Source of the DNA: Archegozetes longisetosus
Taxonomy: Eukaryota; Arthropoda; Arachnida; Sarcoptiformes; Trhypochthoniidae
Reading direction: 5' to 3'
Length of the DNA stretch: 64,000 bases
Assembly: GCA_018873245.2 (NCBI GenBank)
Contig: JAEMBT020000006.1
Coordinates: 5,043,855-5,107,854, forward strand
Shown here: positions 51,212-62,495 of the stretch, one piece after another
How positions within the stretch are numbered: position 1 is the stretch's first letter
How the letters are laid out: every line of letters starts with the position of its first letter
Notes under the pieces: generated by a model
The model's input: only the letters and a program-made list of their open reading frames with translations
Told to the model about the DNA's origin: nothing
The model's database searches: none
Translations under genes and position numbers: made by a program

Positions 51212-52198
51212 ATGACACATTCAGATTCCCGTTATCTACTATGGAGGCCCTCAAAACCCAAAAAACCCCAAATTTAGAGGCTTATAAAGTGAAAACTATT
51301 GAACTTAGAATGATGAGAATTTGTATGCTAAGAGATTATGTTAATCTGTATCTGATATTTATACCAAATAATATCAGGGTCTCCAATAAGTGCAAAATTC
51401 AAAAGTTGTTAATTTTTAATGACTCAGTTTATAGTGACGCCCCACAAATCAACAACTTTTCATTATTGATATTATTGTAACACATTACCAAGTATATAAA
51501 TATAATGAGAAAAGTTTTTGATTCCAAGGATGTATATTGAAAAATTGCGAAAAAATAATTTGCAATATAGCTATACTTTAGTATACTAATAATATACCTA
51601 CTTTACTGATCATTTTGATCATCTTTGGTATATTGATATATTTTAAGTATAATTTAGTCACATATAATGTGTATTATATTATTAATCTTATTTCATTTAG
51701 CCATGTAGTACTTGAATTATAACATAAATTGACAAATTATGTAGTAATCATGAAGTGCTTATGGTCAACTCAGCCAGAATTACCTGACACTATGTCAAAA
51801 ACATTCTCACATGTGCATAACTTTAAGTATTAAATGCTAAGAAAGTTATCTATTTATGAGTATCCAAGAAGTCAAATAGTTTCTTGTTTTAAGCGGCGAT
51901 CGAAATGTAAATTGTCACGTCAAAATTGACAATTGCGTTATCCTTGAACTAGCCAATTCTTTTTACTTATCCAATAATACTTATTGTGCAACCTTCATCC
52001 TATTAATGTTATGTTTGTCATCTAGCTGAACACATTGATACCCTACATGATGTGTTTAGACAATAATTTCTGAATTTCATAGTAACCTAACCTAAGATCT
52101 ATTTTCGGGTCATAACTTTAACCCTGTGGACCGATTTTGTCGCGACCACTAAAAATTTGTTCAGTGAGAGCTCTTGGTGAGAACTTTCCATTGATATA
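51212..52198. other. Intergenic stretch, no gene
   Basis: About 1 kb AT-rich spacer between the foldback element and a Tc1-type MITE. No frame here is convincing. Confidence 0.45.
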
Positions 52199-52478
52199 CA
52201 GTCAGCACGAAAACTAACTTTAGGGATACAAAGCTTTATAACTTTTGAACCACTCATTCAATTTTGATGCAATTTTTTTAAATGAAGAAAAACTCTCCCG
52301 GTTTTATAAAAATTTGTTAAGATCATAAAATCACAATTGAAGAAAAAATTATAATCTTAACAAATTTTTATAAAACCGGGAGAGTTTTTCTTCATTTAAA
52401 AAAACTGCATCAAAATTGAATGAGTGGTTCAAAATTTATAAAGCTTTGTATCACTTAAGTTAGTTTTCGTGCTGACTG
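52199..52478. mobile_element. Tc1-type palindromic MITE
   Basis: 280 bp between TA dinucleotides. The arms of about 125 bases begin CAGTCAGCACGAAAACTAA, with a CAGT tip as in Tc1. They are inverted copies with only a few mismatches, separated by a loop of about 25 bases. There is no coding capacity; transcribed, it would form a long hairpin. Confidence 0.88.
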
Positions 52479-52495
52479 TATATATATATATATAT

Positions 52496-52590
52496 GTTTA
52501 AACATTGTTTTAAACATTGTTTTAAACATTGTTTTAAATACTGTTTTAAAACAATGTTTAAAACAATGTTTAAAACAATGTTTAAAACAT
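52496..52590. repeat. Palindromic 12-bp minisatellite
   Basis: Three copies of ACATTGTTTTAA are followed, across a short spacer, by three inverted copies (TTAAAACAATGT), directly after a (TA)n run that abuts the MITE end. Frames on both strands through it (FKHC and LKQCLKQ type repeats) are artefacts. Confidence 0.85.
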
Positions 52591-52599
52591 TTGCAACCC

Positions 52600-53463
52600 T
52601 AGCCTTACGATTCGACGAACAATTATTATTTTTGAATTGCGTTGAGAGAACATACACTTCAAAACTGAATAATCCCTCGACGGCAACAAGAAAAACGTCG
52701 TCGTGGTAACTTGTTTATGATGTCATCAATTTGTTATTAAATTTGAAAAGAAAAATTACCAAATCCTTGACTTTAACTGAAGTTTTCTTATGAATTATTA
52801 CAATTAATTGAATTTTAAATCGTAAGTGAAATTATGTCTACTCGTAAATACTATTCATTGCTTTAATGTTACAACACTATAGTTCAAGTCATACAATAAA
52901 GAATGTGTTGTAACGATAAACTCATAGGGTTCGTAGAAAGTAACTTTTCGGTGGCAGCACAATCTCAGTATATCATACTTTTCAGATAGTTATAACTGAA
53001 AAAACCTGAAGAAAACGTTGTTTCTGTTGCTTAGCAACTCCTTAAAGTTCGGCAGAAGGGATGACCCTCCCTCTATAACGCATTATATAATTTGGACAAT
53101 AATTTTAAATTTACTAGAAGTAAAAGATGATTGCAATAACTGTTCCATAAAAATAATGGAAAATTGAGGAATAAGCTGAATCATACAAGAATGCAAAAGA
53201 CTGAAAATGAACTTTTAGATTGTCTGATGTACTAGTTCGTAATTATTGAGTGAAATATTTTCTATTCAATTTGGTGTGCAATAGGTAAGAGACTTTCTAC
53301 TTATAGATTAATTCATTGAACGTCAAATAATATTTTTTTAAATAACATTAATAAAAACTTATAGTATTGATAAATATTTCCAACTTTGACATAACAGAAT
53401 GAATAATTCGGTTAGCTTTGCATTGAGTCAATTGCTGAACAAAGCATAAAATATAGGCTGCGG
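52600..53463. other. Spacer left of the MULE, no gene
   Basis: No supported coding region or recognised repeat apart from AT-rich unique DNA. Confidence 0.4.
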
Positions 53464-53689
53464 CTATTTGTACGTACAAATGAGTGCGCATGTGCGAGTA
53501 TAAAACTCACTGATTCGTAGCGCTTAATTTAAAATAAATGTAAACAAATCTGTATTCTATACATAAAAGTGTTTACTCCTCAATACGCGAAATATAGTTG
53601 GAAAAACTTGTTTCTTTATCAAATTTGGAACAATTAAAGGCTGGTCGTCGTCTTATCTTATCGTTATCAACATCAAAACAACAAAAAAG

Positions 53690-53995
53690 GTAAAGAAAAT
53701 TTTTAAATTTTGCTGTTTTAGTACAGTATTTAATACTGTTTTTGGTACAGTTTTTAAGTACAGTTTTTAATACTGTTTTTGGTACAGTTTTTTAAGTACA
53801 GTTTTTAGTAGTTTGTATTACAGTTTTTAGTACTACTTTTGGTACTACACTTTTGGTGTAGTTTTTAGTAGATTTTAGCACTGTTTTTCCTGTTTTACTG
53901 TTTGGTACTATCTAGTCCTGCTTTAGTTCCAGTTGCATCGAATCTAGTCCTGCATCAGTTCCAGTTGCATTGATTCTAGTCCTGCGTCGGTTCCA
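53690..53995 (+). repeat. Tandem repeats in the MULE leader
   Basis: A degenerate run of TACAGTTTTTA/GGTACAGTTTT units (53715-53895) is followed by three copies of a block of about 34 bases containing CTAGTCCTGC and GTTCCAGTTGCAT. It lies between the left terminal repeat and the start codon, so it may belong to the element's promoter or 5' UTR. Confidence 0.75.
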
Positions 53996-54040
53996 GTTTG
54001 CATTGTTTTTGACTTCATCTTTCATTAGTTATTTTCAATC

Positions 54041-57000
54041 ATGTCTTGCATTACAAAAGGTGCAATATTCAATACTTGGGATGAGTTTGCAGAAGAATAT
54101 GAGGCATATTGTGATTCCAATAGTTGCCCAATTTTTGTAATAGGAGATAGTCGTAAAGTTGAGAAGGAAAATCTCCGTTGCCCAAATTCTAAGTTACCCT
54201 TAGAGATAGGTTATTATTTCTGTGAGTTTAATTGTGCACATAGTGGTTCTTATGAGTCTCAGTCTTCAGGTCAAAGGCCGAAACAGAAAACTCAGAAGCT
54301 TAGTTGTCCAGCTAAGCTGCGCGTAGGTTTCGATCAAAGAAAAAGAAAGTTCGTAATCAGGTACTTTGTTTCTTCACACGGAGAGAATAATTCTATTCAT
54401 GGATTGGATTCGACGTCTTATAAATATTATTGTATTAACAGAGATTTTCGTGGTTTAGATTATAAAATTCCAAGATTAGTTTCTAAGTTAGTTGAGGGCC
54501 AAACAGTTTGGGAATTTTCAAGAGAAAGGAAGATGGATGTAAAGGAGAAGGCTCGTTTACTGGTTGAACACGACGTTAAGGTTTCGAGGGTTAAGGATTT
54601 TCTAAAGAAAAGTGCTGATGTTGTTACTATTAGTAAGGATATTCATAACCAGAAAACAAAAGTTAGTATTTCTTCTGATTTAGGGTCACTTGGAGATTCT
54701 AGGAGATTTCTTTTAGCCTTAGAGAGGGATAGTAAAGCTGACATAGGTATGGTTGTAGAGACAATGATTGTTGATAATGAGGTTAAGTTAGTTTTCTTTC
54801 AATTTTCCTGGCAGAGGGTGTTCTTCGAGAGGTATCCTGAGCATCTATTAATGGATGCAACTTATTGTTTAGTGAACAGAAGGATGCCTTTGTATGTTGC
54901 CTTAGTTGTCGATGGAATGAATAATTCTGTTCCTGTTGCATTCTGTTTGGTAGCGAATGAGACTAAAGAAATTGTAGATTATTTTGTTAAGAGTTTTGTT
55001 GAGCATAATGCAGGTGCCAGTTCTGTGCAATCATTCATGACCGACAAAGATTTTACTGAAATTGAGGTTTTATCGAAGTACTTTCCTTCTGCTTCACATG
55101 AGTTGTGTCTCTTTCATGTTTTGAAAAATTTTAAAGCTTTAGTCCAAAATTCCGATGTTCCAAAGACTCAGTCAGATGAGGCTAAAAGGTTGTTGGAGGC
55201 TATGGTTTATTCTTACGAATTAGGTTCTTTCATGGAAAAGTTCGAGGATTTTAAGGCTAAGTTTTCAAAGTATAACTTGTTAGATGATTTCATGAGGAGG
55301 TGGTATCCAATTAAGGAATCGTGGTCTATGTTTAATAGTGTTCGTACATTTAATTTATGAGACACGACTAACAATCGTTTAGAGTCTTTTAATCATAAAC
55401 TTAAGTTATTGATTAAGCGACATTCGCCATTAGATGTTTTCTATAGGGATTTGAAGTTGTTCTTAAGTAACATGTGGGATAGAATCTATCTTTTGTCATT
55501 CAATCAGCGTTTCAAGCTCGATAAATTTTTCAGTTCAGTTCCAGGCGAGGTTGTTTCACAGTTTTCTAGTATAGCTACTTCATTTGTTTGCAGTAAAATT
55601 GTTAATGAACTTTCAGAAGGTCTTTCTGCTTCTAGTGTTAATCATCTTGATTCGGAGAATTTTTCGGTTAAGACTAATAATCAACGAGATTCGATTACTA
55701 CGTCTAAGTCTTGTGATTGCAGTTTGTTTATGATGAGAAAGCTTCCATGTCGTCATATATTTTCTGTTAGGAACTACTTGGGTTTGAATCTATTTGAAGA
55801 CTCTTTGATTCCAATACGTTGGCAGAGGGTTTATTACAACGAAACTCTCGAAAAATCAAATTTCATAAAAGGTATAGGTTCTTTTAGAGTTGAAAAAGTA
55901 AATAAGGTCAGCTCAGTATTATCTGAAGGGGAGAAGTATTCAGAAGCTAGGGATGTATGTAATCGTTTGGTTGAGATTATGAAAACGTCAGGAACTGATG
56001 TCTTCAAAGAAAGGTTACAAATCTTGAAAAAACTCGAAATTGAATGGTCGGCTGACATGGAAGCAGATAGGGAAAAGAAGAAATCAAGCGAAGATTTTGC
56101 GTCGCTGAGCAATGTTGGTGAGGAAGGTTTAGATATTTCTGGTGACTTGAATGATAATATTTCTGATGGCTTGAATGACGAGGTTTTTGGGGAAGATCAA
56201 GTGGAAATAATTGAGGCAAAATTTCCGGATGCTGTTAAAGTCAGAGGTAGACCTAAGGGTACAACAACTACTGCCGTGGGGAGAAAACGCGTTGCATCAA
56301 AACCTTCGGAGAGAGAGCGAAAGAGGTTTAAGTCATTGAATGTTATGCAATTAGAGGATTGGGTTGAAATTTGTTCTGAGGTTCGATTAAATCTTATGCA
56401 TAAGGAAATTTTAGAAGAAACCGATTGGTTAGATTCATCTTTAGTTTATGCTGGAATGTGTATGCTTCGTCGAGATTTTGATAACATCGAAGGGTTGCAG
56501 AGAGCGACGCTGTCTATGTTTAATCCGCCTTCATTTGTTCCTTGTAGTGGTTTCTTTGTCCAGATTTGTCATGTTAATGGAAATCATTGGAATGTAGTTT
56601 CGGGTAGGGTTGAAAATGAGGTCCTTGTCGTTAATGTTTTTGACTCCTTATTTAATGATGTTCATCAGGATAACATCTCCATTGTAAGCAGTTTGAGTAG
56701 AAAGTTAACCGACATTTCAAAGATAGAAGTTAGGTTTCATGATGTAGTGAAACAGAAAAATGGAAATGATTGTGGTTTGTATGCAATTGCTTTTGCAAAG
56801 TTGATTTATTCCAATAAAAATCCATCTGAGGTTGAATTCATTCCTTCTACTCTTCGCAGTCATCTTAGAGACTCCTTAGTTAATTCGAATGCGGAACTTA
56901 AGGACTTTCCATTCGTTAGCAGAGGTTCATTTCTGACTCCAAAAGTTAGTTTTTATGATAATGTCTATTGTTATTGTCGTAAAAAGGACGACGGGAAACA

Positions 57001-57142
57001 AATGGTCGAATGTACTTCGTGTTCGGAATGGTTTCATCGCAGATGTTTGTTAGAAAATAAGGTCAATATTAAAGGAATCAGAAATAGAGAATTTAATTGC
57101 ATGCGTTGCTTGTCGTATTCGGATGTCATCGATATTGAATGA
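54041..57142 (+). CDS. MULE transposase-SWIM-Ulp1 protease-PHD protein, in-frame TGA
   Basis: One reading frame of 1,034 codons interrupted only by TGA at codon 440 (55358-55360). Order: an N-terminal Cys/His-containing DNA-binding region (about 10-130); a MULE DDE domain with LLMDATY (Asp272), FMTDKDFTEI (Asp335) and, eight codons after the TGA, NNRLESFNHK (Glu448); a SWIM zinc finger, CDC at 558-560 and CRH at 570-572; a charged linker with an RGRPKG AT-hook-like motif; a C48 Ulp1-type cysteine protease with His849, Asp868, Gln905 and Cys911 all present; and a C-terminal PHD finger (about 970-1025, ending FNCMRC). Ulp1-carrying MULEs are known in plants and some animals; the protease is expected to act on SUMO or a related modifier. 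The TGA probably replaces a conserved Trp (TGG to TGA). A protein ending there would lack the third catalytic residue and everything downstream. Confidence 0.88.
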
Positions 57143-57151
57143 TTTCAACAG

Positions 57152-57346
57152 TTTAGGTAAGTAGTGACCAAGACGGTGATATTTGGGGGTTCCTTTTGAG
57201 GGGACCGCGGTCACATTTTCCAACCCAAAAGGTTACAATCTCCAATTTATACCAGATTATAACCTAAGTGCCCCACTGCCACCTTGTCGTGGTGGGTTGG
57301 CTCACCTCAGAGGTGCCAACGGCAGGGGGACAATTTCTTTCAACAG
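57152..57346. mobile_element. Small GC-richer insertion in the MULE 3' UTR
   Basis: A block of about 195 bases starts just after the MULE stop codon. It is bounded by the 9-bp direct repeat TTTCAACAG (57143-57151 and 57338-57346). It is distinctly GC-richer than its surroundings, with GGTTCCTTTTGAGGGGACC and CCTTGTCGTGGTGGGTTGG blocks. It begins near GTAAGT and ends in TTTCAACAG, so a 3' UTR intron is the alternative reading. Family not identified. Confidence 0.5.
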
Positions 57347-58549
57347 GTTATTAGTATTATGTTATTTTTATGTGTTTAATATATAGAGTCCAGAGTTCAG
57401 CTAAATTCACACATAATGATAATTAATAGTGATTTATTTAGAAATAATTACACAAAAGTAATGCAGAGATTAACTAAAATATGCAAAATCAAGAACTAAT
57501 AACTCAACACCGAACAATGGCTAGTACAATAACTCAGGGGCAGCATTCATAGATGATTGCAATTACTTTTGATTGCTAGTAAAATATGCATTCAAAAAAA
57601 TTTTGCAATTGCAATGCAGATTTTGCAATAGATCTTAAGCACCTTCAAATGTCTTTAATCCTTAAAACGTATTAAAAACACACGAGAGAGGCTCGGGACT
57701 ATGTAATGGACGATTTCACAAATGTTTTTATGGTATGAATCTCATGTCATACGATATATGAAAAGATGCTTAAAAAGGCTGACCACCAGACACTTAGAAG
57801 TTATGATCACTAAAAATGTAGTTTCTATAGCTGATTGTTATTGATTTCAATGAATTTTGTGTATAAATACAAGTTTTTCTTCGCTGAAATTCCAGATTGA
57901 ATGGGAATATCAATAAAATCTTCCAATGGTTTTTAAATCATTTTGAATAAAAAAATGATAATCTGCAGATTTCATGTTTAAAAATAAGTTTTTATGCATC
58001 AATAATTCTAATTTCATATTCATTGTTTCTCAACAAAGACTTAAGTTTCTCAAATAAATTGGAAAGATCGGATTATAGCTCAGTAGTTCAAGTATTCATA
58101 TGAACTGAAATATTAAAAATAGTTGGATTTCATTTGAATTGAAGCATTAAGTATCATTACTTTCAATTTGTATGAATTTTCAATAAGTTTCGATATACAT
58201 TCTCATTATAAATATTAAAAGATCAAATAAAAACATGTTAATAACTAGAGTATCTATGCATTGAAAATCATGAAATTTTGAGTGGTCATAACTTCATGTC
58301 AAGCGGCTAGCCTTTTCAATATGCCGTTTCGAACATGACATGCTATTCGTGCATAAAATTAGTATTTGAAATCAGCCATTACATAGTCCCAAACCTCTTT
58401 TGTTAGTTTTTTTCGTTATATTGTGTATTATGATTAGGAATAGAGTAATTTAAAGTTTGTTTAAAGTTTAAACTAAGCGCCAAACATGCTGTGCACACTG
58501 TTAAGATATTCGCACATGCGCACTCCTTTGTACGTACAAATAGCTTCGA

Positions 58550-58583
58550 GTCTATTTCTACGTACATGTACGTAGAAATAGAC
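58550..58583. repeat. Perfect 34-bp palindrome at the MULE right tip
   Basis: The sequence GTCTATTTCTACGTACA is followed immediately by its reverse complement. Its half-site matches the terminal CTATTTGTACGTAC motif of the MULE, so it looks like two element tips joined head to head, a footprint or nested end. It lies 170 bases upstream of the Gal3ST start codon. Confidence 0.85.
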
Positions 58584-58752
58584 ACTCCGTAAATATTAAA
58601 TATTGGTTTTCTGTTTTACATTTTCTTTTAATTATTACTCGCCATTTTGGTTTCAGAAATCAGGCAAGGAGTACATATCGACTTACATGCTTGACTTGTT
58701 ATAAAGTTTAATAAAATTGAGTCGAACCCTATGTGAAATATTGGCTTTGGAA

Positions 58753-61700
58753 ATGAACGAACGGATCATTCGTGGTATAAGGTGGCATTACTTAGTAAAA
58801 AATCGGAAATTATCTTATTTCGCTACTCTTGTACTCGTGATATTTTTATTAACAGCTTATTTACAACAAAATCCTATGTAAGTCTAATTCTACTTTTAAT
58901 ATCTTATTATTTCAAACTTTAAATCATCTCATTCTTCAAGAAATTCAGGCAAAGCTTTTTTATTACCAAAAGTATCGAATTTTAAGCAAGTTTAAAAAAT
59001 TGAAGTTGGATGTCTTTAATAAATACTTGATCTTATCTTTCCTTTTTTACATAATAATTGATAAATAATTAAATATCGATGGACTTAATATAAAGAAAAG
59101 CAAGAATTCAAGTGCTTTTATGATCAAACTTTAGTTTTCAAGAGAGAACTTGGCAAATTCTAAGCGAACAGTTAATGTGAAATCTAGGGTGATCAAGTGT
59201 CCCTCATTGTGCGGGATTGTTCTGCATTAAAGAGTTGTGTCTCGCATCCCGCTTGCACCCTTTGCGGGACAGAAGACACTTTTGATTCATTAAATATTTC
59301 TGTTGACAGAAATACTTTATTTGATGAGTGTTGTTCATATATGCAATATTTAAGTGTTTGGCTAAAGATGATAAGAGTTTAGATAATGAAAAATTTTGGT
59401 GAGATTTTAGGAAAAATTGACTTTTCTGATTTGCAGTATGCAATAGAGCGTGTTATTTGTAACGATTATGTTGATAGAGTGTTAAGTGCAATACAAAATC
59501 TTTGGACTGATGAACATGATCGAATGAATATTAGTTTAGTAAAAGTAGAAATATGCATACGATTTAACTTTTCAATGACATGTCCGAATTTTATGATTCC
59601 ATAAAAATAATAACGAATTATTATATGCAGTAAAATCTCAGAAGAAATATAAGCTTTTTTAAATAATAAATATAGATTGCAAATTTTAAATAATATTTGT
59701 TTTAAAATTAAAACTTTAGTAAAATATTTTATAAGGGGAATAAAATTTTTTTATTCCGCATTTAACAGTTTTTGACTTGGTCACTATGGTGGAATTACAA
59801 GTTTCCTATATTTATGAGCTCAAAACCAGTCAAAACAATAGGGATAGGCATTTGTTACAGCAACTGATTGCTTATAAACTCACTGTCTTCGCTTTTATTC
59901 AATAGATCGATCAATGTAGTAGAAAAAGGTGGTAAGCTCTTTTTATAATCAATCGCATTGTTCTGAAGACTCAGAAGCTCTCGATTTCTTAATTGCAGCA
60001 AATTATAGAGAAAGGATACTTGACTAAAATATGCAACAAAAGACTATATCGTCATTTGTTTTATTACTCTTTTCATTAAATATAGTTCAGGAAAGAAAGT
60101 GCTCGTCTTCTAAGTATTTTTAACAAATGATATCTTGTTTTACACTTTTATTTACTTCTATATGAAATTTTTCTGCTCTCCAAAATGTGTGAGTTTATAA
60201 GCAATCAGTTGCTGTAACAAATGCCTATCCCTATTGTTTTGACTGGTTTTGAGCTCATAAATATAGAAAACTTGTAATTCCACCATAGTGACCAAGTCAA
60301 AAACTGTTAAATGCTGAATAAAAAAATTTTGGAAAGCAGAAAAATTTCATATAGAAGTAAATAAAAGTGTAAAAAAAGATACCATTTGCTAAAAATACTT
60401 AGAAGACGAGCACTGCTTTCTTTCCTGAACTATATTTAATGGAAAGAGTAATAAAACAGATAACGACATAGTCTTTTGTTGCATATTTTAGTCAAGTATC
60501 CTTTCGCTATAATTGGCTACAATCAGGAAATCAAGAGCTTCTGAGTCTTCAGAACAATGCTATTGATTATAAAAAGAGCTTACCACCTTTTTCTACTACA
60601 TTGATCGACCTATTGAATAAAAGCGAAGATAAACTGACACCAAAATCATGTACACCAAAATACAATATAGTCTTTCTTAAGACCCACAAATGCGCCTCAT
60701 CGACTATACAAAACATATTCATGAGAAATGGCTTTAAGAACAACAGAGTGTTTGTACTACCGGCCGAAGGCAACTATTTAGGACATCCGATGCCGTTCTA
60801 TCACAGTCTAGTTCCCGATCCGAAAGCATTTAACCATGAGTACAATATTTTGACGCATCATTCACGTCTCAATTATGAGTCTATGAGTTCACTGATGCCA
60901 AACGGGACACTTTTCATAACAATAGTTCGCGATCCTATCCATCTTTTTGAGTCTATGTTTCATTATTGTCAATTGGACAAGTTTTGGAACATTTCATTTG
61001 ATATATTCAGTGATGAAAGCATTACAATACCGAATAAGATCTTTAGAGAAAGATATTTAGACATAATAGGCATGAATCAGATGATGTTTGACTTAGGGAT
61101 GAATATTTCAGACTTCACTGAACCTTATGCTGTCAGAGAATATATCAATAGACTAGACTCTATTTTCGATCTCGTAATGCTTTCAGAAAGAATGAACGAA
61201 TCATTAGTGTTACTCAAACATCTATTATGTTGGACCACGGATGATGTGGTTGCATTCAAGGTTTTTATTTTCATTAGATATAAAATGAATACAAGAGCGA
61301 ATCTAATGTTTTTTATATTTGTTTTGCTATTTTATTTAAGCTGAATGCACGTCATCACAACGCTAAAAGTAATTTAACAGAAGTCGCGAGCTCTAGAATC
61401 AAATCGCTCAATTGGGCAGACTATCAGCTATATAAACATTTTCGGAGAAAGTTTTCGCTGGCGGTCAAAGCATTCGGAACCAAAAAAATGAGTGAAGAAG
61501 TTATTGAACTCAAGAATAGGACTAAAGAGTGGTATGACTATTGCGTAGGAAATAACGAGGACTCAAGTAATTCAACTAAAGATAAGAAATCAATCGTGAT
61601 TCGTTTGGTGAATAAAGAATGGCACAACTTGACGTGTTGGTTTTTAACAGCTAAAGGGGTGGACTTCACTAATTTTTTGAGGATACAACAAATTAAACAA

Positions 61701-61757
61701 TTTCCTGGTTCTGTATATTTGGCACCTAATAAGCCACCAAAACAAACCTCTCAGTAA
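58753..61757 (+). CDS. Galactose-3-O-sulfotransferase family protein
   Basis: A Golgi type II membrane enzyme that transfers sulfate from PAPS to the 3-OH of galactose on glycolipids or glycoproteins. Three exons, 58753-58877, 60492-61260 and 61341-61757, join in phases 2 and 0 to 436 residues, typical for the family. Exon 1 encodes a short basic cytoplasmic tail and the signal anchor (about residues 20-36, LSYFATLVLVIFLLTAYL). The 5'-phosphosulfate binding motif is KTHKCASSTIQNIF at about 105-118; the 3'-phosphate motif is TIVRDPIHLFESMF near 185-198. Exons 2 and 3 join as DDVVAFK-LNARHHN, matching the family's conserved LNAR region, and the end has the usual Leu/Arg-rich helix and WYDYC. 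The ATG starts the membrane-anchor exon. Intron 1 (1.6 kb) contains a hAT relic and inverted repeats. AATAAA lies at 62234. Substrate specificity cannot be read from the sequence. Confidence 0.92.
59185..59786 (+). mobile_element. Decayed hAT element in Gal3ST intron 1
   Basis: The left end TAGGGTGATCAAGT and right end ACTTGGTCACTA are inverted with two mismatches, a hAT-like tip. Between them lie broken frames resembling the hAT C-terminal dimerisation region: VDRVLSAIQNLWTDEHDRM then SLVKVEICIRF (59386-59604), preceded by LFDECCSYMQYL in another frame. The catalytic part is missing. No 8-bp target duplication is recognisable. Not a functional gene. Confidence 0.65.
59743..60630. repeat. Double inverted repeat including an inverted copy of Gal3ST exon 2 start
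   Basis: Two segments occur in the order A-B-A'-B'. A (59743-59883, hAT right end plus flank) is inverted at A' (60189-60331). B (59886-60184) is an inverted copy of B' (60329-60630). B' contains the intron 1 acceptor and the first 139 bases of exon 2; B is therefore an antisense copy of that exon start, lying inside the intron. Similarity is high over the full length with scattered substitutions and small indels. Confidence 0.9.
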
Positions 61758-62233
61758 TCCAAGTATTTTGTACTCATTTTCTGAGTTTCCGCTATTAACC
61801 TTCAAACACATAATATTATATCGAATTGTTCCTATCTCATTCATATCGAATTTTTCAAATTATTTAACTATGACTGCTATGGGTTCAAAAGTGGTACTAT
61901 TGTTTTAATATCAGCTTTAGAATTTTTAACTTCTACATCGTGATTAAGTTTAACACAACCCTCTCTGTACAGCTTTAAGTTTTCTACCACTGTTTATAAA
62001 ATTTACATTTGATTATTAATTCTACGAAATCTGAAACTCTAAAACTATTTGTTTTACTCAATATATTTAATCACAGAAGTATTACCTTGGTTTATCAGAA
62101 ACGGTCAGTAATAAACTTTGAAATCCTATAGCCATATGTTAAGCAGCGACTCATTTATAGCAAAAGTGACAATTAAATGTAAGCTTTAACTGTATTGTTA
62201 AATCGTTGTAAAAATAATTTTCAATTATTTTGA

Positions 62234-62239
62234 AATAAA
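62234..62239 (+). terminator. Poly(A) signal candidate for Gal3ST
   Basis: AATAAA lies 476 bases after the stop codon, followed by a T-rich stretch. It is the first clear hexamer downstream on this strand that I noticed. Confidence 0.4.
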
Positions 62240-62495
62240 ATATTTTATAACTGTTTATATCTAAAGCTTATTTATTTGAATTTTTGGTTCAAGGTATCAA
62301 GGTATCTGACCAATATCTTTGATAATCTTATCAATTTTCGGGATAAATTTTTCATTCCTTCAGGACTTCCAGGGAATGGCACTCTGATAATTATTTTAAT
62401 TGATGAAATTTGATAGGAAAAAATGACCTTTTAGAGTAGAGATGACATTTAAAAACTTAAAGATGGAAGTTCTCTCTCTACTTCAGTGACTTCCT

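Larger units (their letters stand above)
53464..58583 (+). mobile_element. Mutator-like element (MULE) carrying transposase-Ulp1-PHD gene
   Basis: About 5.1 kb. The left end reads CTATTTGTACGTACAAATG followed by AGTGCGCATGTGCGA; the right end has the inverted equivalent at 58511-58543, followed by a nested palindromic copy of the tip to 58583. Similarity of the ends continues inward over about 80 bases (GCGCTTA, then TTTAAA-rich). The element contains one long gene and a 3' region of 1.4 kb that recurs at 63.06-63.84 kb, which supports the right boundary. No clean 8-9 bp target duplication was found, possibly because of the rearranged right tip. It ends about 170 bases before the Gal3ST start codon. 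Confidence 0.8.

Noticed and set aside
55358-55360. TGA as a selenocysteine codon
   Set aside because: The position corresponds to a Trp in the transposase context rather than Cys, and transposases are not selenoproteins; mutation or read-through is simpler.
59197-59604. Two small open frames that could be separate genes
   Set aside because: Their sequence matches the C-terminal region of hAT transposases and they lie between hAT-like tips inside an intron.
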